Assembly: GCA_014281115.1 (NCBI GenBank) | Contig: JACONQ010000005.1 | Span: 124,001-188,000, forward strand | Source: Laburnicola sp. R22_1 | Taxonomy: Eukaryota > Ascomycota > Dothideomycetes > Pleosporales > Didymosphaeriaceae | Length of the DNA stretch: 64,000 nucleotides | Reading direction: 5' to 3' | Part shown: positions 21,291 to 31,045 of the stretch, in pieces | Position numbering within the stretch: the first letter of the stretch is position 1 | Layout: each line of letters starts with the position of its first letter | Position numbers and translations under genes: made by a program | The notes under the pieces: generated by a model | What the model saw: only the letters and a program-made list of their open reading frames with translations | Database searches by the model: none | Told to the model about the DNA's origin: nothing

Positions 21291-21948
21291 CTTGAACGCG
21301 CCCCAAAGAAACAAACTACACACAAAGACAACACAGCCCACGCATAAAAATGTCCTCCTCCTCCTTGTCTAACACTAACACTAACACTAATAAGCAACCC
21401 CACCACAAGTAACCCTCCTAACTAACCTTCCTATCCTCCTATGCACAATACATCAAAGGCGCCGCCGCAGAAGTACGTTACGTATATTCCTCCTTCCCCC
21501 TCCCCTTCCCTATCCTATCCCCCCTTATCCAAACTCACACCCCACCCCCAAAGGAAAAAATCGGCCAAAACGACCAGCCTGCCCACCCACCTGGCGCGCC
21601 TCGGGCCAAGAAGACAAGAGCGCCGCCATGGACGCGATGAGGAAGGCGAGTGAGGGGCGGGATCGGGATCGGGATTAGGATGCGCAGAATGGAGGAGGGT
21701 CTGGACTTGCCCTTGCTGGGGGCGTGGTGGAAGAGAAGGTAGGTGCGTTGGTGGGGTGTGAGTGAGGGTATGGTTAGGGAGGGGGAGTACCGTAGGGGGT
21801 GGAGTAGGTTGTAGAATGTAGAATGTAGGGGGTTAGAAGGACAGACTGTACCGTGCCTATAATACTACAATGTACAATAGATACATGGACTATAATAACC
21901 ACCCACCCATAGAATAGTAGCAGCCTAACCACGCCCACACCACCCCTA
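21291..21948. other. Spacer, no gene
   Basis: Begins with a C-run and ACTAACACTAACACTAAC repeats near 21370. The remainder is pyrimidine/purine-skewed low-complexity sequence. No supported coding region. Confidence 0.55.
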
Positions 21949-22732
21949 CTAATACGTCCCCGGAACCACGGAAACACCCCCATCCGTAACCTGCACCGTC
22001 CCATTACCATACGCGCCCCCCTCCGTCATCTCGCTCGGAAACGGCCCCGCACAAACAACATTTTGCTGGGGATCCAGCCCGCGCCGCGTGTTGGCGGCTG
22101 AGAGGAGCGGGAGGAAGGCCGCGCTCACGCCGATGACGGATTGCATGTTGAGGGCCATGGCGGACGGCCAGCCTTCAGAGGAGAAAGAAGTCTTGCAGCA
22201 TGGCGTCGCGGAGTTGCGTTATTGATGGGGCGTTTGTAGAGTGAGGGCTGCGCCGTTGTTGGTGGGGGCTAGGACGCTGGCGCGGCGTTGATGAGCACGT
22301 CGGACGTGTGGCCCTGTTTCTTGGCTGATTTGCGAGACGGCGGCTGCGATGGACGGTTGGTCTGTGACATCACAGGTTGTGGTGGCGAGGACGGAGGAAG
22401 TGTTTCTTTGGGGCTGAGGGGCGAGGCTTCGAGGGTTTTAATGGCGTCTTGTAGGTGGTGGAGACGTTGGCTAAGGAGGTAGATCTTTGCTGCTCCATTT
22501 TGGTAGAGCGCTGATGCTGATGAGAAGGCGAGACCGAGGCCTGCATACTCGTGAGTTATAGGAAGCTTAGGGGTGGTAGATGGGAGGATGGAGATGGATG
22601 AACGAGGGGGGGTATGGCGGCGTAGCTTTCTGGGCACGTCCCATACCACTTCCACCGCCAGTGATGACCACCACCACGAGTTCTCGGGCTGAGAAAAACG
22701 TCTGCAGGGTTAAGTGCTGCTTGGACATCCAT
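21949..22732 (-). pseudogene. Short-chain dehydrogenase/reductase, broken
   Basis: Minus-strand pieces resemble a classical SDR: MDVQAALNPADVF, then in another frame ARELVVVITGGGSGMGRA (TGxxxGxG cofactor loop), then AGLGLAFSSASALYQNGAAK and HVDVLINAA-like sequence with a shift near 22310, and finally MALNMQSVIGVSAAFLPLLS and NVVCAGPFPSEMTEGG. The last block is the helix after the active site and the substrate loop. The YxxxK active site is not seen. At least two frame changes and missing core sequence make it a pseudogene; an intron between GMGRA and GLAF could explain one change. The family oxidises or reduces alcohols and ketones with NAD(P)(H). Confidence 0.65.
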
Positions 22733-23596
22733 TTGCGAGACTGCTGCGGTAGCGACTCCGGTTCTTAACACGAAGAGCAGCGGGGTCCACGTTTAACGAG
22801 GTAGTTCAAGTCAAGTTCCGAATCGTTTTGTGAATTTCAAGAGCGTCCACAGCGCTAAGAATGCGGTGGTAGGAAATCAATGTCGTCACGGATCCTCGGT
22901 GCTTGCTCTCCCGAGGTCTGGAAAAAGGAAGGTATCCTACATTTCTATCTATATCGAGTAAGCCGCATGTGAACCACAACTTCACTATGATCAAGAAGAC
23001 TTCGCGCACTCTCGGTACACGGTATAACGCTGTGAGGGAAAGCAGTGAGTGTGCTAAAGAACGCAGTGAATCAAGTAAAGCAGGGGTTAGGGTTGTTGTA
23101 TGTTTAGTAGGGTGTGTGCGTCTCTCTTAAGGGGGCGAGGTGGAAGATCGAATGATGAAGGGTTGTTGACATCATGGCGGACTAGGGACGTGCATGGTTG
23201 GGTGTAGTGTTTCTTTCTATCCCTAACCCTAGCCTGAACCCTCGTCCAGTAATCAACGGTTTTGGCTAGATTACCCAATTAGGAAGTTTCAACGAAACGA
23301 GCCGAAAAAGGAGGGAGGATGAGGATCATGGACCTTGCGCTTGAGCATCGTTTCTCTATCGGACGACGCCCCGTGGTGTCTTTCTTTCATGCACACTGGG
23401 CGGGGATTTGGATTGGATTGGGAATGAAGAAGAAAAGCAAAGCAAAGGGGTATCTTGTGCGTCTATCTATCCATGCATCCATCCATGTAGCCGAAGCCAA
23501 AGCCAAAGCCAAAAGCAACGTCAAAAAAGAAGAAAAAGACATCTCCAAACGCCGTAGCTATGCTCATGCTCAACCTGCCCCCACCCCACGCTCATC
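22733..23596. other. Spacer with dispersed repeat copy B
   Basis: Holds the second copy of the dispersed 100-bp repeat (22983-23082) and two short TTAGGG-like motifs in opposite orientation (about 23083 and 23222). Also a GCCAAA repeat near 23494-23512. No gene with domain support. Confidence 0.55.
22983..23082 (+). repeat. Dispersed repeat, copy B
   Basis: Pairs with 12962-13062 in the same orientation. The central 41 bp differ at one position. It has an open plus-strand reading (KKTSRTLGTRYNAV) which in copy A reads KKTSRTLGTQYNAV, so it could be a fragment of a coding repeat, but the family is not recognised. Confidence 0.7.
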
Positions 23597-24699
23597 CTAA
23601 ATCCCCCCGACAATCTTCAACCCCGCCGCATCCGCCGAACACGCCAACACATACCGACTCGGATGCCACGCCACATGCGCCGCCTGCGCCCCAACATCCA
23701 CCGCACAAACCACCTCCCCACTCTCCACATGCGCCACATTGACCCGCGGCCTCTCCTCCTTATCCTCCCCCGCCGCCCCCGCAACCACATAACTGCCATC
23801 AAACGAAAAATCCACACTTTTAACCGGACTATTCGTCAGATCGAGCGTCCGCACGCAGACCCACTCGGCGGTGTCCCATATCGAGACGAGGGCGTCGCCG
23901 CCGCCGGCAGCGAGGTATTCGCCTGAGGGGGAGAGCGTGATGGTGTAGAGGGAGGAGGTGTGGGCGTTGAGGGTGAGGGCCGTCGTGAAGGTCGGGTAGT
24001 GCAGGATGCGGATGTAGCCGTCGCCGTTTGTGAGGTAGAGGTGTGTGCCGGCCCAGTCGAAGACGCATTGGTTGGTTTGGACGGGTTGGGGTTGCGGGGG
24101 GAGGGGCTTCATGGCTGTGCGGTCGATGGGGACGAGGACGTTGTCCTGGGTTTGGTGGAGCAAGCGTTAGCAATGTGATGGGATGTCATGTGTTTGTTCG
24201 TTCGGCGCCTCCATGGATCATGTTTACATTCACCTTGACGCTCACTCACCTTCCTCCCAGCAACAACCTCCCTCCCATCCGGCGTCCACGCCAGCGTAAA
24301 CGGCTGCTCCCCCACCCGCACCTCCCCGACCCCCGCCTTACTCCTCACATCCCAAAACCGCACCATGCCATCCGTCCCACAACTCGCCAGCTCATTCTCA
24401 TTCACCGGATGGAACGCCACGCGCTCCAGCGCCACCGTCGCCGCCGCCCCCGGCGTCCGTAATTCCGTCGAGTTCTTCACATTGGTGCGCTCCGGGTTCC
24501 AGATGCGCAGCGTCTTGTCGGCCGCGCCGGTTGCGATGAAGGTCCCGCTGGCGTTCCATGAGAGCGTGCGGATGAAGTGCGACGAGGGGACGGGCGCGTT
24601 GGGCCGGACTATGTCGGTGTAGGTCGAGGTTTTGAGCTTGCTGAAGGTGGGTGCGAAGGAGGATTTTGCGAGGGAGCGCGCGCGCTGGGTGGGCGCCAT
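23597..24699 (-). CDS. tex1: THO complex subunit Tex1/THOC3 (WD40 protein)
   Basis: Predicted 332-residue WD40 beta-propeller of the THO/TREX complex, which couples transcription to mRNA packaging and export. Exons 24699-24250 and 24145-23597 with a 104-nt intron (GTGAGT donor, GCTAAC branch, CAG acceptor), 333 codons in total. Successive WD repeats are visible: SWNASGTFIATGAADKTLRIW, FHPVNENELASCGTDGMVRFWD, TLAWTPDGREVVAG, TLSPSGEYLAAGGGDALVSIWD, SVDFSFDGSYVVAG, and a last blade AWHPSRYVLACSADAAG. The order and the N-terminal SHFIRTLSWN match THOC3/Tex1. Assignment among WD40 proteins is by these blade signatures, so some doubt remains. Confidence 0.85.
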
Positions 24700-25213
24700 G
24701 GCGGTAGGGAGTGGTTGTTTGCGCGCGGCGGCGTGGGAATGTTGATCTTGGGATCTTTGGTGGTATAGTGAGACGGCGATGGAGTAGAGAGGGGCCGATT
24801 GGGTAGAAAGGGTGGTTTGGCGGTATATAAATCCGACTGAGCAGAGAGTCGACGATAAGTTACATCAGCAGGGTCAGGGCTGCGGCGTGGGAGCTGACTA
24901 GCCTTTCTTGGCACACTCTTTGAACTTCACTATCAAATTGAAACATTGTGTTGAAAGAACGACTAACATTGATGCGACAATAGATACAACATAGCAATTC
25001 CACCAGCCGAAATGAATGCTATCGCGTAATGTCGCCTTCAATCTCCCTCCATCAACAAGCCATACTATCCATCATGCATCCTCATCTCACCATCCCACCC
25101 AGGCTTAGGGAATGACCAACCCTTGGCACTTCAAATGCCTTCTAGCGTTCAGAATCGAACCCAAGGCCAACGTATAACGGACACACCCGTCCAAGGCACC
25201 ACTTTGGACCGGC
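24700..25213. other. Spacer between tex1 and the Ser/Thr-rich gene
   Basis: Contains the tex1 5' flank (to the left, tex1 being on the minus strand) and the 3' flank of the next minus-strand gene. No coding region or RNA gene is recognised. Confidence 0.5.
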
Positions 25214-27322
25214 TCACACGCTCTTACTCCTCTTATCGATCACAATGTCGTTCGGGTCCAAGGGAAGCAGGTGGCTGGCACTTGACCTGGCTTTCAGGGC
25301 GGACCACACATCTGACGAAGAATAGATCACCGATGTCGTGCTGGCCCAAGAGGTGAAAGACGTCGTATGCGTGTGGCTTGTGGAAGACGAAGACTCCTTG
25401 TCGGATCGCTTCGTTATTTTGGCACTGGTCGACGACGTGGATCCAGTAACCGAAATCAGTCTCGCTTTGCTGGTTGAGGCATGCGCGGTACGGCTCTTCG
25501 TGGTGGAGCTCGAGATTGCAATACCAGACTTTGGCTTGCTAGTTGTCGTCTTGGTTGTAGAAGTTGGCGGTACAAGACCAGTCGTTGGCTTGCTGGACGT
25601 TGCCCTAACAGCATCCGACAAGCTTCCAGAAGCAAACACATCCGCTACTGAAACATCCGTCGGGATCCATGGAGGAAGCACAGTCCTATCGCTAGACACT
25701 GTTACATCAAACACAGGGTTACGCCATTCACGAATGTCCAGTTTCACCGCCTTTGTCGCGCTCGTCTTGGAGGAGAATGCAGACGAGGTTGTAGTGACGG
25801 TGTTGTTTCCGTGGCCTCGCTTGGTCGATGAGTGGGCTTTAGTTGGGAGAGAAGACGTCAGGGTGGGCTCGCTTGGCAGTGCCCAGGATGGTGGTATTCC
25901 GTTCGAGGTTGATATGGAGACCCAGTTGACTGGCAGCTCGCGCGCTTCAACTCTCGTTGTCAACGCACTGCTCGACAACGGACCAGTCAAGGAGGAGTGA
26001 CCGATAGACGTTTTGTGCGTTGCAGAATGGGTCCTAGTCGTGTTTTTGCCGAAAGGAATCGATGCGGCCACCCTTGCGATATGCGATTCTGGCACCGTAG
26101 AGGAACTCTCGGTGCTCGTATGCTGGGGACGACGAGTACTTGTGGGTGAAGACCGAACTTCAGTGGCGGAGCCCTTGTGGTTACTGGCCGAAGTCGTCCA
26201 GTTCACTGTTCGCGGTGGAACAGTAACGTGCAAGTTGTCCGTTGACCAGACCGATATTGTAGTAGGTCTCTTGACAATTGCGGGTTGAGACGACGAGTTT
26301 GTATGCTTTCCATGACCTATAGTCGAAGTAGATACGGTGTCAGATAGCGAGAGAATGTATCTTCCGGAATGGCCCTTGGCGGTCGTATGATTCCCATGAG
26401 AAGAAGAGAAGCTGAGGGTTGTCTTGGGACGACTAGTTGTCTTGGATGAGGGCACTGTCCTTGGTCTCTCTGAGATGAGAGTCGCAGAGATGGTAGGTGC
26501 CGCCGGTTTCTTGTGGACACTGGTCTCCTCGGAAGGATTCGTCTCGTCACGTCCTGACGCGTCGTCCTCCACCCACTCGGTCTCGTCTTGTTCGTATCCG
26601 TACTCTGCTGGTGCATCGTCCTCGGCCTCATCGTCGTCGGGCTCAACACCCTCTAGTCCATAGTGCTCTGCATCGTTGTGATATGGATGAGTGTGGGTCA
26701 ACACACTGTGTGTAGGCCGAGGAGAACTTGTATGGGCAGGACCATGTAGGGTACGGGTCTTCGTGATGATCGTCGTACGAGTCGTGGTGCGAGGTGGACG
26801 TGTGGCCACTGTGAAAAACCTAGTGATGTCCACGGTGCAAGTCTTAGTGGAAGTATTCGTAAGGGATCCGCCTGTCGTAGTGGAGGTTTGGTTCGGGCGG
26901 CCGTGCGGAGCCCACATCGAAATAGTGCGTGTTTTGCCAGAGGGTACCATCGAGGTAAACGGAACACTTGCACGGGGCTTCGAGATCTGATGGCCGGTGA
27001 ATATCTTGATAACTTTGACACCACCATTTGGCTGAGTAACCGTAAAGGTCGATGGAGTAATTGTGGACTTCTCTGACGTCGTAAGGGCCTTCGATGGCGT
27101 ACAAATCTTCGACGTTGGCGAAAATGTACCACAGAAGGTCGTCACAGTAGCCGTGACAGTGACAGCCGGCTGAGCGCAGATCTTGATGTCTCGGGGGGCA
27201 CTCAACTGCCAGGCCGAAGTGTTAGCCGCAGGTGACGTGAAGTTAGCCGACGGGAAGACGTTGCGAGGCGTCGACGAGACCAGCGCTGGGAGAGCGGTAA
27301 GGATGAAGGCGGAGTAATGCAT
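25214..27322 (-). CDS. Secreted Ser/Thr-rich (mucin-like) protein, function unknown
   Basis: A 702-residue single-exon product from the Met at 27322. That start is chosen because MHYSAFILTALPALVSSTP is a good signal peptide; the frame is open for 136 more codons upstream, but those are 5' leader-like. The mature chain is dominated by Ser and Thr, with short motifs such as TVTATVTTFCGTF, FTVTQPNGG and SSKPTTGLVPPTST, an acidic Asp/Glu segment (DDDEAEDDAPAEYGYEQDE) about one third along, several Asn-X-Ser/Thr sites and few Cys. There is no hydrophobic C-terminal tail, so a GPI anchor is unlikely. It is probably heavily O-glycosylated and extracellular or cell-wall associated. No enzyme domain is recognised. 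Confidence 0.75.
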   Translation of the reverse strand: MHYSAFILTALPALVSSTPRNVFPSANFTSPAANTSAWQLSAPRDIKICAQPAVTVTATVTTFCGTFSPTSKICTPSKALTTSEKSTITPSTFTVTQPNGGVKVIKIFTGHQISKPRASVPFTSMVPSGKTRTISMWAPHGRPNQTSTTTGGSLTNTSTKTCTVDITRFFTVATRPPRTTTRTTIITKTRTLHGPAHTSSPRPTHSVLTHTHPYHNDAEHYGLEGVEPDDDEAEDDAPAEYGYEQDETEWVEDDASGRDETNPSEETSVHKKPAAPTISATLISERPRTVPSSKTTSRPKTTLSFSSSHGNHTTAKGHSGRYILSLSDTVSTSTIGHGKHTNSSSQPAIVKRPTTISVWSTDNLHVTVPPRTVNWTTSASNHKGSATEVRSSPTSTRRPQHTSTESSSTVPESHIARVAASIPFGKNTTRTHSATHKTSIGHSSLTGPLSSSALTTRVEARELPVNWVSISTSNGIPPSWALPSEPTLTSSLPTKAHSSTKRGHGNNTVTTTSSAFSSKTSATKAVKLDIREWRNPVFDVTVSSDRTVLPPWIPTDVSVADVFASGSLSDAVRATSSKPTTGLVPPTSTTKTTTSKPKSGIAISSSTTKSRTAHASTSKARLISVTGSTSSTSAKITKRSDKESSSSTSHTHTTSFTSWASTTSVIYSSSDVWSALKARSSASHLLPLDPNDIVIDKRSKSV

Positions 27323-27758
27323 CTTGAAATACAGCACTGGCGTGCTAAAGATATAGACCTGCAATGGTACAAGATTCGAGATGAGAACTTGTGTGGAGGA
27401 GAAGAGGAGCTGGCCGGGCTTTTGTTGACGCTCGCCATGCTCGTGGTTTCCTCGTTTCTGGTACGGTAGGAAGCCGCTGGGCGAGTGGGCGGATGGGGAA
27501 GGCAGGTGCTGGCCAGAAGGAAGAAGCACGGCAGCATTTGTTAGATGGGAAGGGGCAGTGTAATCAACACATCCGCGCCTTCTTCTACACAACATCCCTA
27601 CGAAGAGAAGCAGAATGGGCAACAAAGTGAGTAAGCCGTAAGAACAAGAAGACTCCATGGCATTCACGTCAACGACCTTCATGCAGAGGTAAACTAAGTT
27701 ATGACGATCGCCCACACGCACCTCTCGCATCTCACTCCTAGGTACACTTCCGTGAACA
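27323..27758. other. 5' leader region of the Ser/Thr-rich gene
   Basis: Sequence upstream of the chosen Met. It remains open in frame to 27730 and would encode a basic, hydrophobic stretch (YGLLTLLPILLLFVGMLCRR), so a longer protein with a different signal anchor cannot be excluded. It probably carries the promoter and 5' UTR. Confidence 0.45.
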
Positions 27759-28187
27759 TCAATCCTCCATCGCGCAACCTAACAGCACCTTGCAAAACTC
27801 GATAGCAGAGTCCTTCGCCTCTTGTTCGGTAAGCTCTGCTTCCCACGCCATCTTGGTGATCGTGGCCCAGTCGTTGGCGTCGTCGCCAGGCGGCGGAATA
27901 GTGAGCGCGTATATCTCATTATTTTCCAAGCCACAGCAAGCGTGAACGACAGTGTTGCCTTGAGCGTCTTCGGATGTGTTGGTAATAACTGACCACTTAT
28001 CGTCCATATCTTTCGGACCGTAACCTTGCAGCATCTTGTTGCAGTCGTCGTGCGCGATGGTGCGACCCCATTGTGCCGTTTCTGGCGGACTTTGGGAGGG
28101 GATGAACTTTGGTTTGAACAGGGTTGTTCGCGTGCCTGATTCGGATCGCAAGGTAGGCTTACTCTGATGAATGGACGTTGGTGGCAT
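27759..28187 (-). CDS. Hypothetical protein, 142 residues
   Basis: Single-exon frame from MPPTSIHQ to GCAMED. No signal peptide or membrane segment. The middle part (DDKWSVITNTSEDAQGNTVVHACCGLENNEIYAL) and the acidic C-terminal helix (WEAELTEQEAKDSAIEFCKVLLGC) look like a compact alpha/beta fold, with four Cys. The codon pattern and stable frame support coding, and the protein resembles short unannotated proteins common in Pleosporales genomes, from memory only. The function is not known. It lies upstream of, and on the same strand as, the Ser/Thr-rich gene. Confidence 0.6.
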   Translation of the reverse strand: MPPTSIHQSKPTLRSESGTRTTLFKPKFIPSQSPPETAQWGRTIAHDDCNKMLQGYGPKDMDDKWSVITNTSEDAQGNTVVHACCGLENNEIYALTIPPPGDDANDWATITKMAWEAELTEQEAKDSAIEFCKVLLGCAMED

Positions 28188-29260
28188 GAAATCGAAGATT
28201 GAAGATGACGTGCCGCAGGTTGGCGCTTAGCGTACACCGTAAATGACTTCCATGCCGGTTTTCGCTACTGACTACAGTACCCCCGCAATCGGAAACTTAA
28301 ACACAGGCCCGCAAGCCTACCTTACATAGTGTTCAAGAACAGCATCTACACTGGTCGAATCTTTGATCATCTTGTCACAAGGCTCAAGCGAAATGGCACT
28401 CCGGCAGCAATCTGTACTCCTCAGAGGCAAATCTCATCATTCATGGAAGAATTATGAGTCTTCGTTGCACATCTCCATTTGTTTCTGGTCCACGTCCACC
28501 GCATGGAGAAGGCGATAAGCCCGAAGGCGCCGCCGCCGTCAGAATGCTTGGTTTCAATGGCTTGGTACTGGCGGCAATATAGTGCGAAACAGAAATAAAA
28601 AAACCTCCGAACCACGGCGTCATGCAACACCGGACGTTCAAAGTCGAAACATGGCTCGACTGCTCAAACTGCTTGGCAACTTTTCGCTCCGGTATTCCGA
28701 TTCGCGGAGAAACATAGCAACACTCTGCTCGAAACGCTTCTTTGCCTGAAGTGCGCTAGTGCTAGGGATCGTCCCGTCTACCGAGGTGTTAGCATTAGCC
28801 CTGTCACCCGTTCTCCAAATGACCAGGACGTTCGTCCTGTACCGAAAGGGTGTGTAATTCGACAGTTTCAAGCGGGCGGGCTGTAGATGAGGCAATGCGT
28901 TACACAGGGCTTCCGATATTATATGGACGAATGGGGCTATGCGCGTACATCCTGTGCGGAGATGTAGCTTTCATGGGTTGCAAGGCCCTTAGGTGATCTT
29001 TACTCGAAAATATTCCCCTGCAAAGGATTTACGCTACAGTCCCGCACTTGCTGGGAGCGCGAAGGGGATGTGCATGCTTCTTATAAAGAAGAGACGGAAG
29101 ACCATCGTGGAGAAATCACTCCTTAACGAGTATCTTCATTCGCCCTTACACATTCACTTTGCTTGACGCAATCCGTTCTTTCTGCCAGCCTTTTTTTGCC
29201 AGTCACTTTCTCGTTCCAAACGTCCAACTTCAAACTCGTCGCATTCCTAAACCCGTCAAG
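28188..29260. other. Spacer upstream of the pectate lyase gene
   Basis: No firm gene. A minus-strand frame at 28638-28895 (85 codons, LSNYTPFRYRTNVLVIWRTG) has an ordinary composition but no recognised domain; it may be a decayed fragment. The right end is the pectate lyase promoter. Confidence 0.45.
29082..29088 (+). promoter_or_regulatory. TATA-like element of the pectate lyase gene
   Basis: TATAAAG lies 173 bp upstream of the ATG at 29261. It is followed by a C/T-rich stretch at about 29150-29200, typical of fungal transcription starts. Assigned by position and motif only. Confidence 0.4.
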
Positions 29261-30059
29261 ATGAAGGCCTCCGTCGCTGCTGCCATCCTGGCTTTCACTG
29301 CCTCTGCCGCTGCCAAGGGCATGTTCGTCAAGCGCGCCGATTTTCCGATCCCCGCTTCTCAAGGCGCCGTAACCTTCGATGCGCCTGAAGAGGTCTCCGG
29401 TGTCTACGATGGCGGAATGAAGACGTACGGTCGTGGTGTTAGGTGCACTGGCCAGGTGGAAGGTGGCGACTCCGACACCGTCTTCAACCTCGCCGATGGA
29501 GCTACGCTCAAGAACGCCATCATTGGCGCCGACCAGATCGAGGGTGTTCACTGCCAGGGATCTTGCACCATCGAGAACGTCTGGTGGGAGGCCGTCTGCG
29601 AGGGTAAGCTTGTTCGACGTAACACTCGTTCGCTGCACAAACGCTAACATTTTCGTAGACGCTCTCTCGCTCAAGGGCGATGGCGACGCCACTGTCATTG
29701 GTGGTGGTGCCACTGGAGCCGAAGACAAGGTCATCCAGCACAATGGAGCCGGAACCGTCACCATTGACGGCTTTACCGTCACCGACTTCGGCAAGCTTTA
29801 CCGCGCGTGTGGAAACTGCAAGAAGAGTGCCGAGCGCCATGTCGTAGTCAAGAACGTTGTGGCAAGCAGTGGCAAGGTCCTCGTTGGTATCAATCCCAAC
29901 TTTGGCGACAGTGCCACCATCACCGGCACCTGTGCCAGCGATGTTAAAGATATTTGCGTCGAGTTCGAGGGCACGACTCCGGGCAACGAGCCTGAGAAGG
30001 TTTCTTCAGGTCCCAGCAACGCTTGTGGTTACGTTGAGTATGAGGTGGGCCCGTGCTAG
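29261..30059 (+). CDS. Pectate lyase, polysaccharide lyase family 3
   Basis: Cleaves de-esterified pectin by beta-elimination outside the cell. Exons 29261-29603 and 29659-30059 (55-nt intron, GTAAGC donor, GCTAAC branch, GTAG acceptor) give 247 residues. A signal peptide ([18 protein letters not shown]) and a short KR-ended propeptide precede the mature start. The PL3 signatures are present: [55 protein letters not shown], then [15 protein letters not shown] and [16 protein letters not shown], with paired Cys. The length equals the usual 230-250 residues of the family. Such enzymes are common in plant-associated fungi; a TATA-like box lies upstream. Confidence 0.96.
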
Positions 30060-31045
30060 AGCAAGGGCGTCAAAGGAGCGTTGGGAGCCGCAAAAAAGCA
30101 AATTCTTGTATATAATATTACGTTGGACATACATGCCGTGCATGTAAATATATTACCAAAGTTTTTATATTGGTACTTTGACGTTTTTCTGTGCGTATGC
30201 TTGGTTGGTTGGGTGACAAAAGTTATGGATCTTGTTCTCTAGGCCGTGGGCTTTTGCCAGTTCTTAACGCGCCGAATCGACGCTTTACGCATGTATTGAT
30301 GGCAAGCTTGAATTATTGCGTCGAACTTCACCTAGATACATCTGTACTCGGAATTCAGTAGTGGAAAACAGAGCCCGGTTCCTCGTCCAAGTATAAATGA
30401 CAGGGGATGACACTAGAGGGAGAAATAAACAGATGTGACTATTCGAAAGACTCATGAATAACATACCTGTGCTCAATAATTTGGGTTTCCAATGTACTGC
30501 TCCTGCGTTCATGGAATGAGCACTTATGTTCGTGGTTTTTCATGTCCCTGCTACGGGAGACTCGCTCAGGCAAAGCGTTCTGATTTCCGTCCTGGTATGG
30601 GAATGCATTTTACCTGACTTTGTTATCGTCTTGTTTCGGCATTGGAAAATGAGGATCGACAGAAATAGGTACCGCAGACCTACACATCAACTGGAAGCTC
30701 TCTCCTTGCCAAAAAGACAAGAGCGAATTCACCCTTTTTCTTGCTTTTGTCGACATCACCAGTGAGTAATGGCGATTGACTTATTATTCATCATCTCTAA
30801 ACAAAAAGGCAGAATCATTGGGTTGAACGTGACGAGGTCAAAGCTCCGCGATATTTAATTATCTCCGAAATCTCCCCACGCCACGACCCACAACGCCGCA
30901 TCATGACCACGCAGACATGGCAAACAACATGAAGAGCACTAGAAAATAAACAACCAAGTGCCAATCCGCGCGAAGAAAGTGCACTGAAAATGCACACCCC
31001 ATAGCCAGCTCACCGCCAGGGTCATTCACGTCCACGCATGCGCAA
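30060..31045. other. Spacer, no gene
   Basis: 3' flank of the pectate lyase gene with poly(A)-signal-like TATAATATTA near 30112, then mixed sequence up to the npr3 start. Short frames on both strands show no domains. Confidence 0.5.

Noticed and set aside
23080..23235. TTAGGG-like motifs in opposite orientation (interstitial telomere?)
   Set aside because: Only one to two units each; this can occur by chance and no terminal repeat array is present.
11874..23300. Shared ATTACCCAATTAGG between the MITE (about 11876) and the spacer at 23269
   Set aside because: A 14-bp match is expected several times by chance in 64 kb; the extension is imperfect and the flanks differ.
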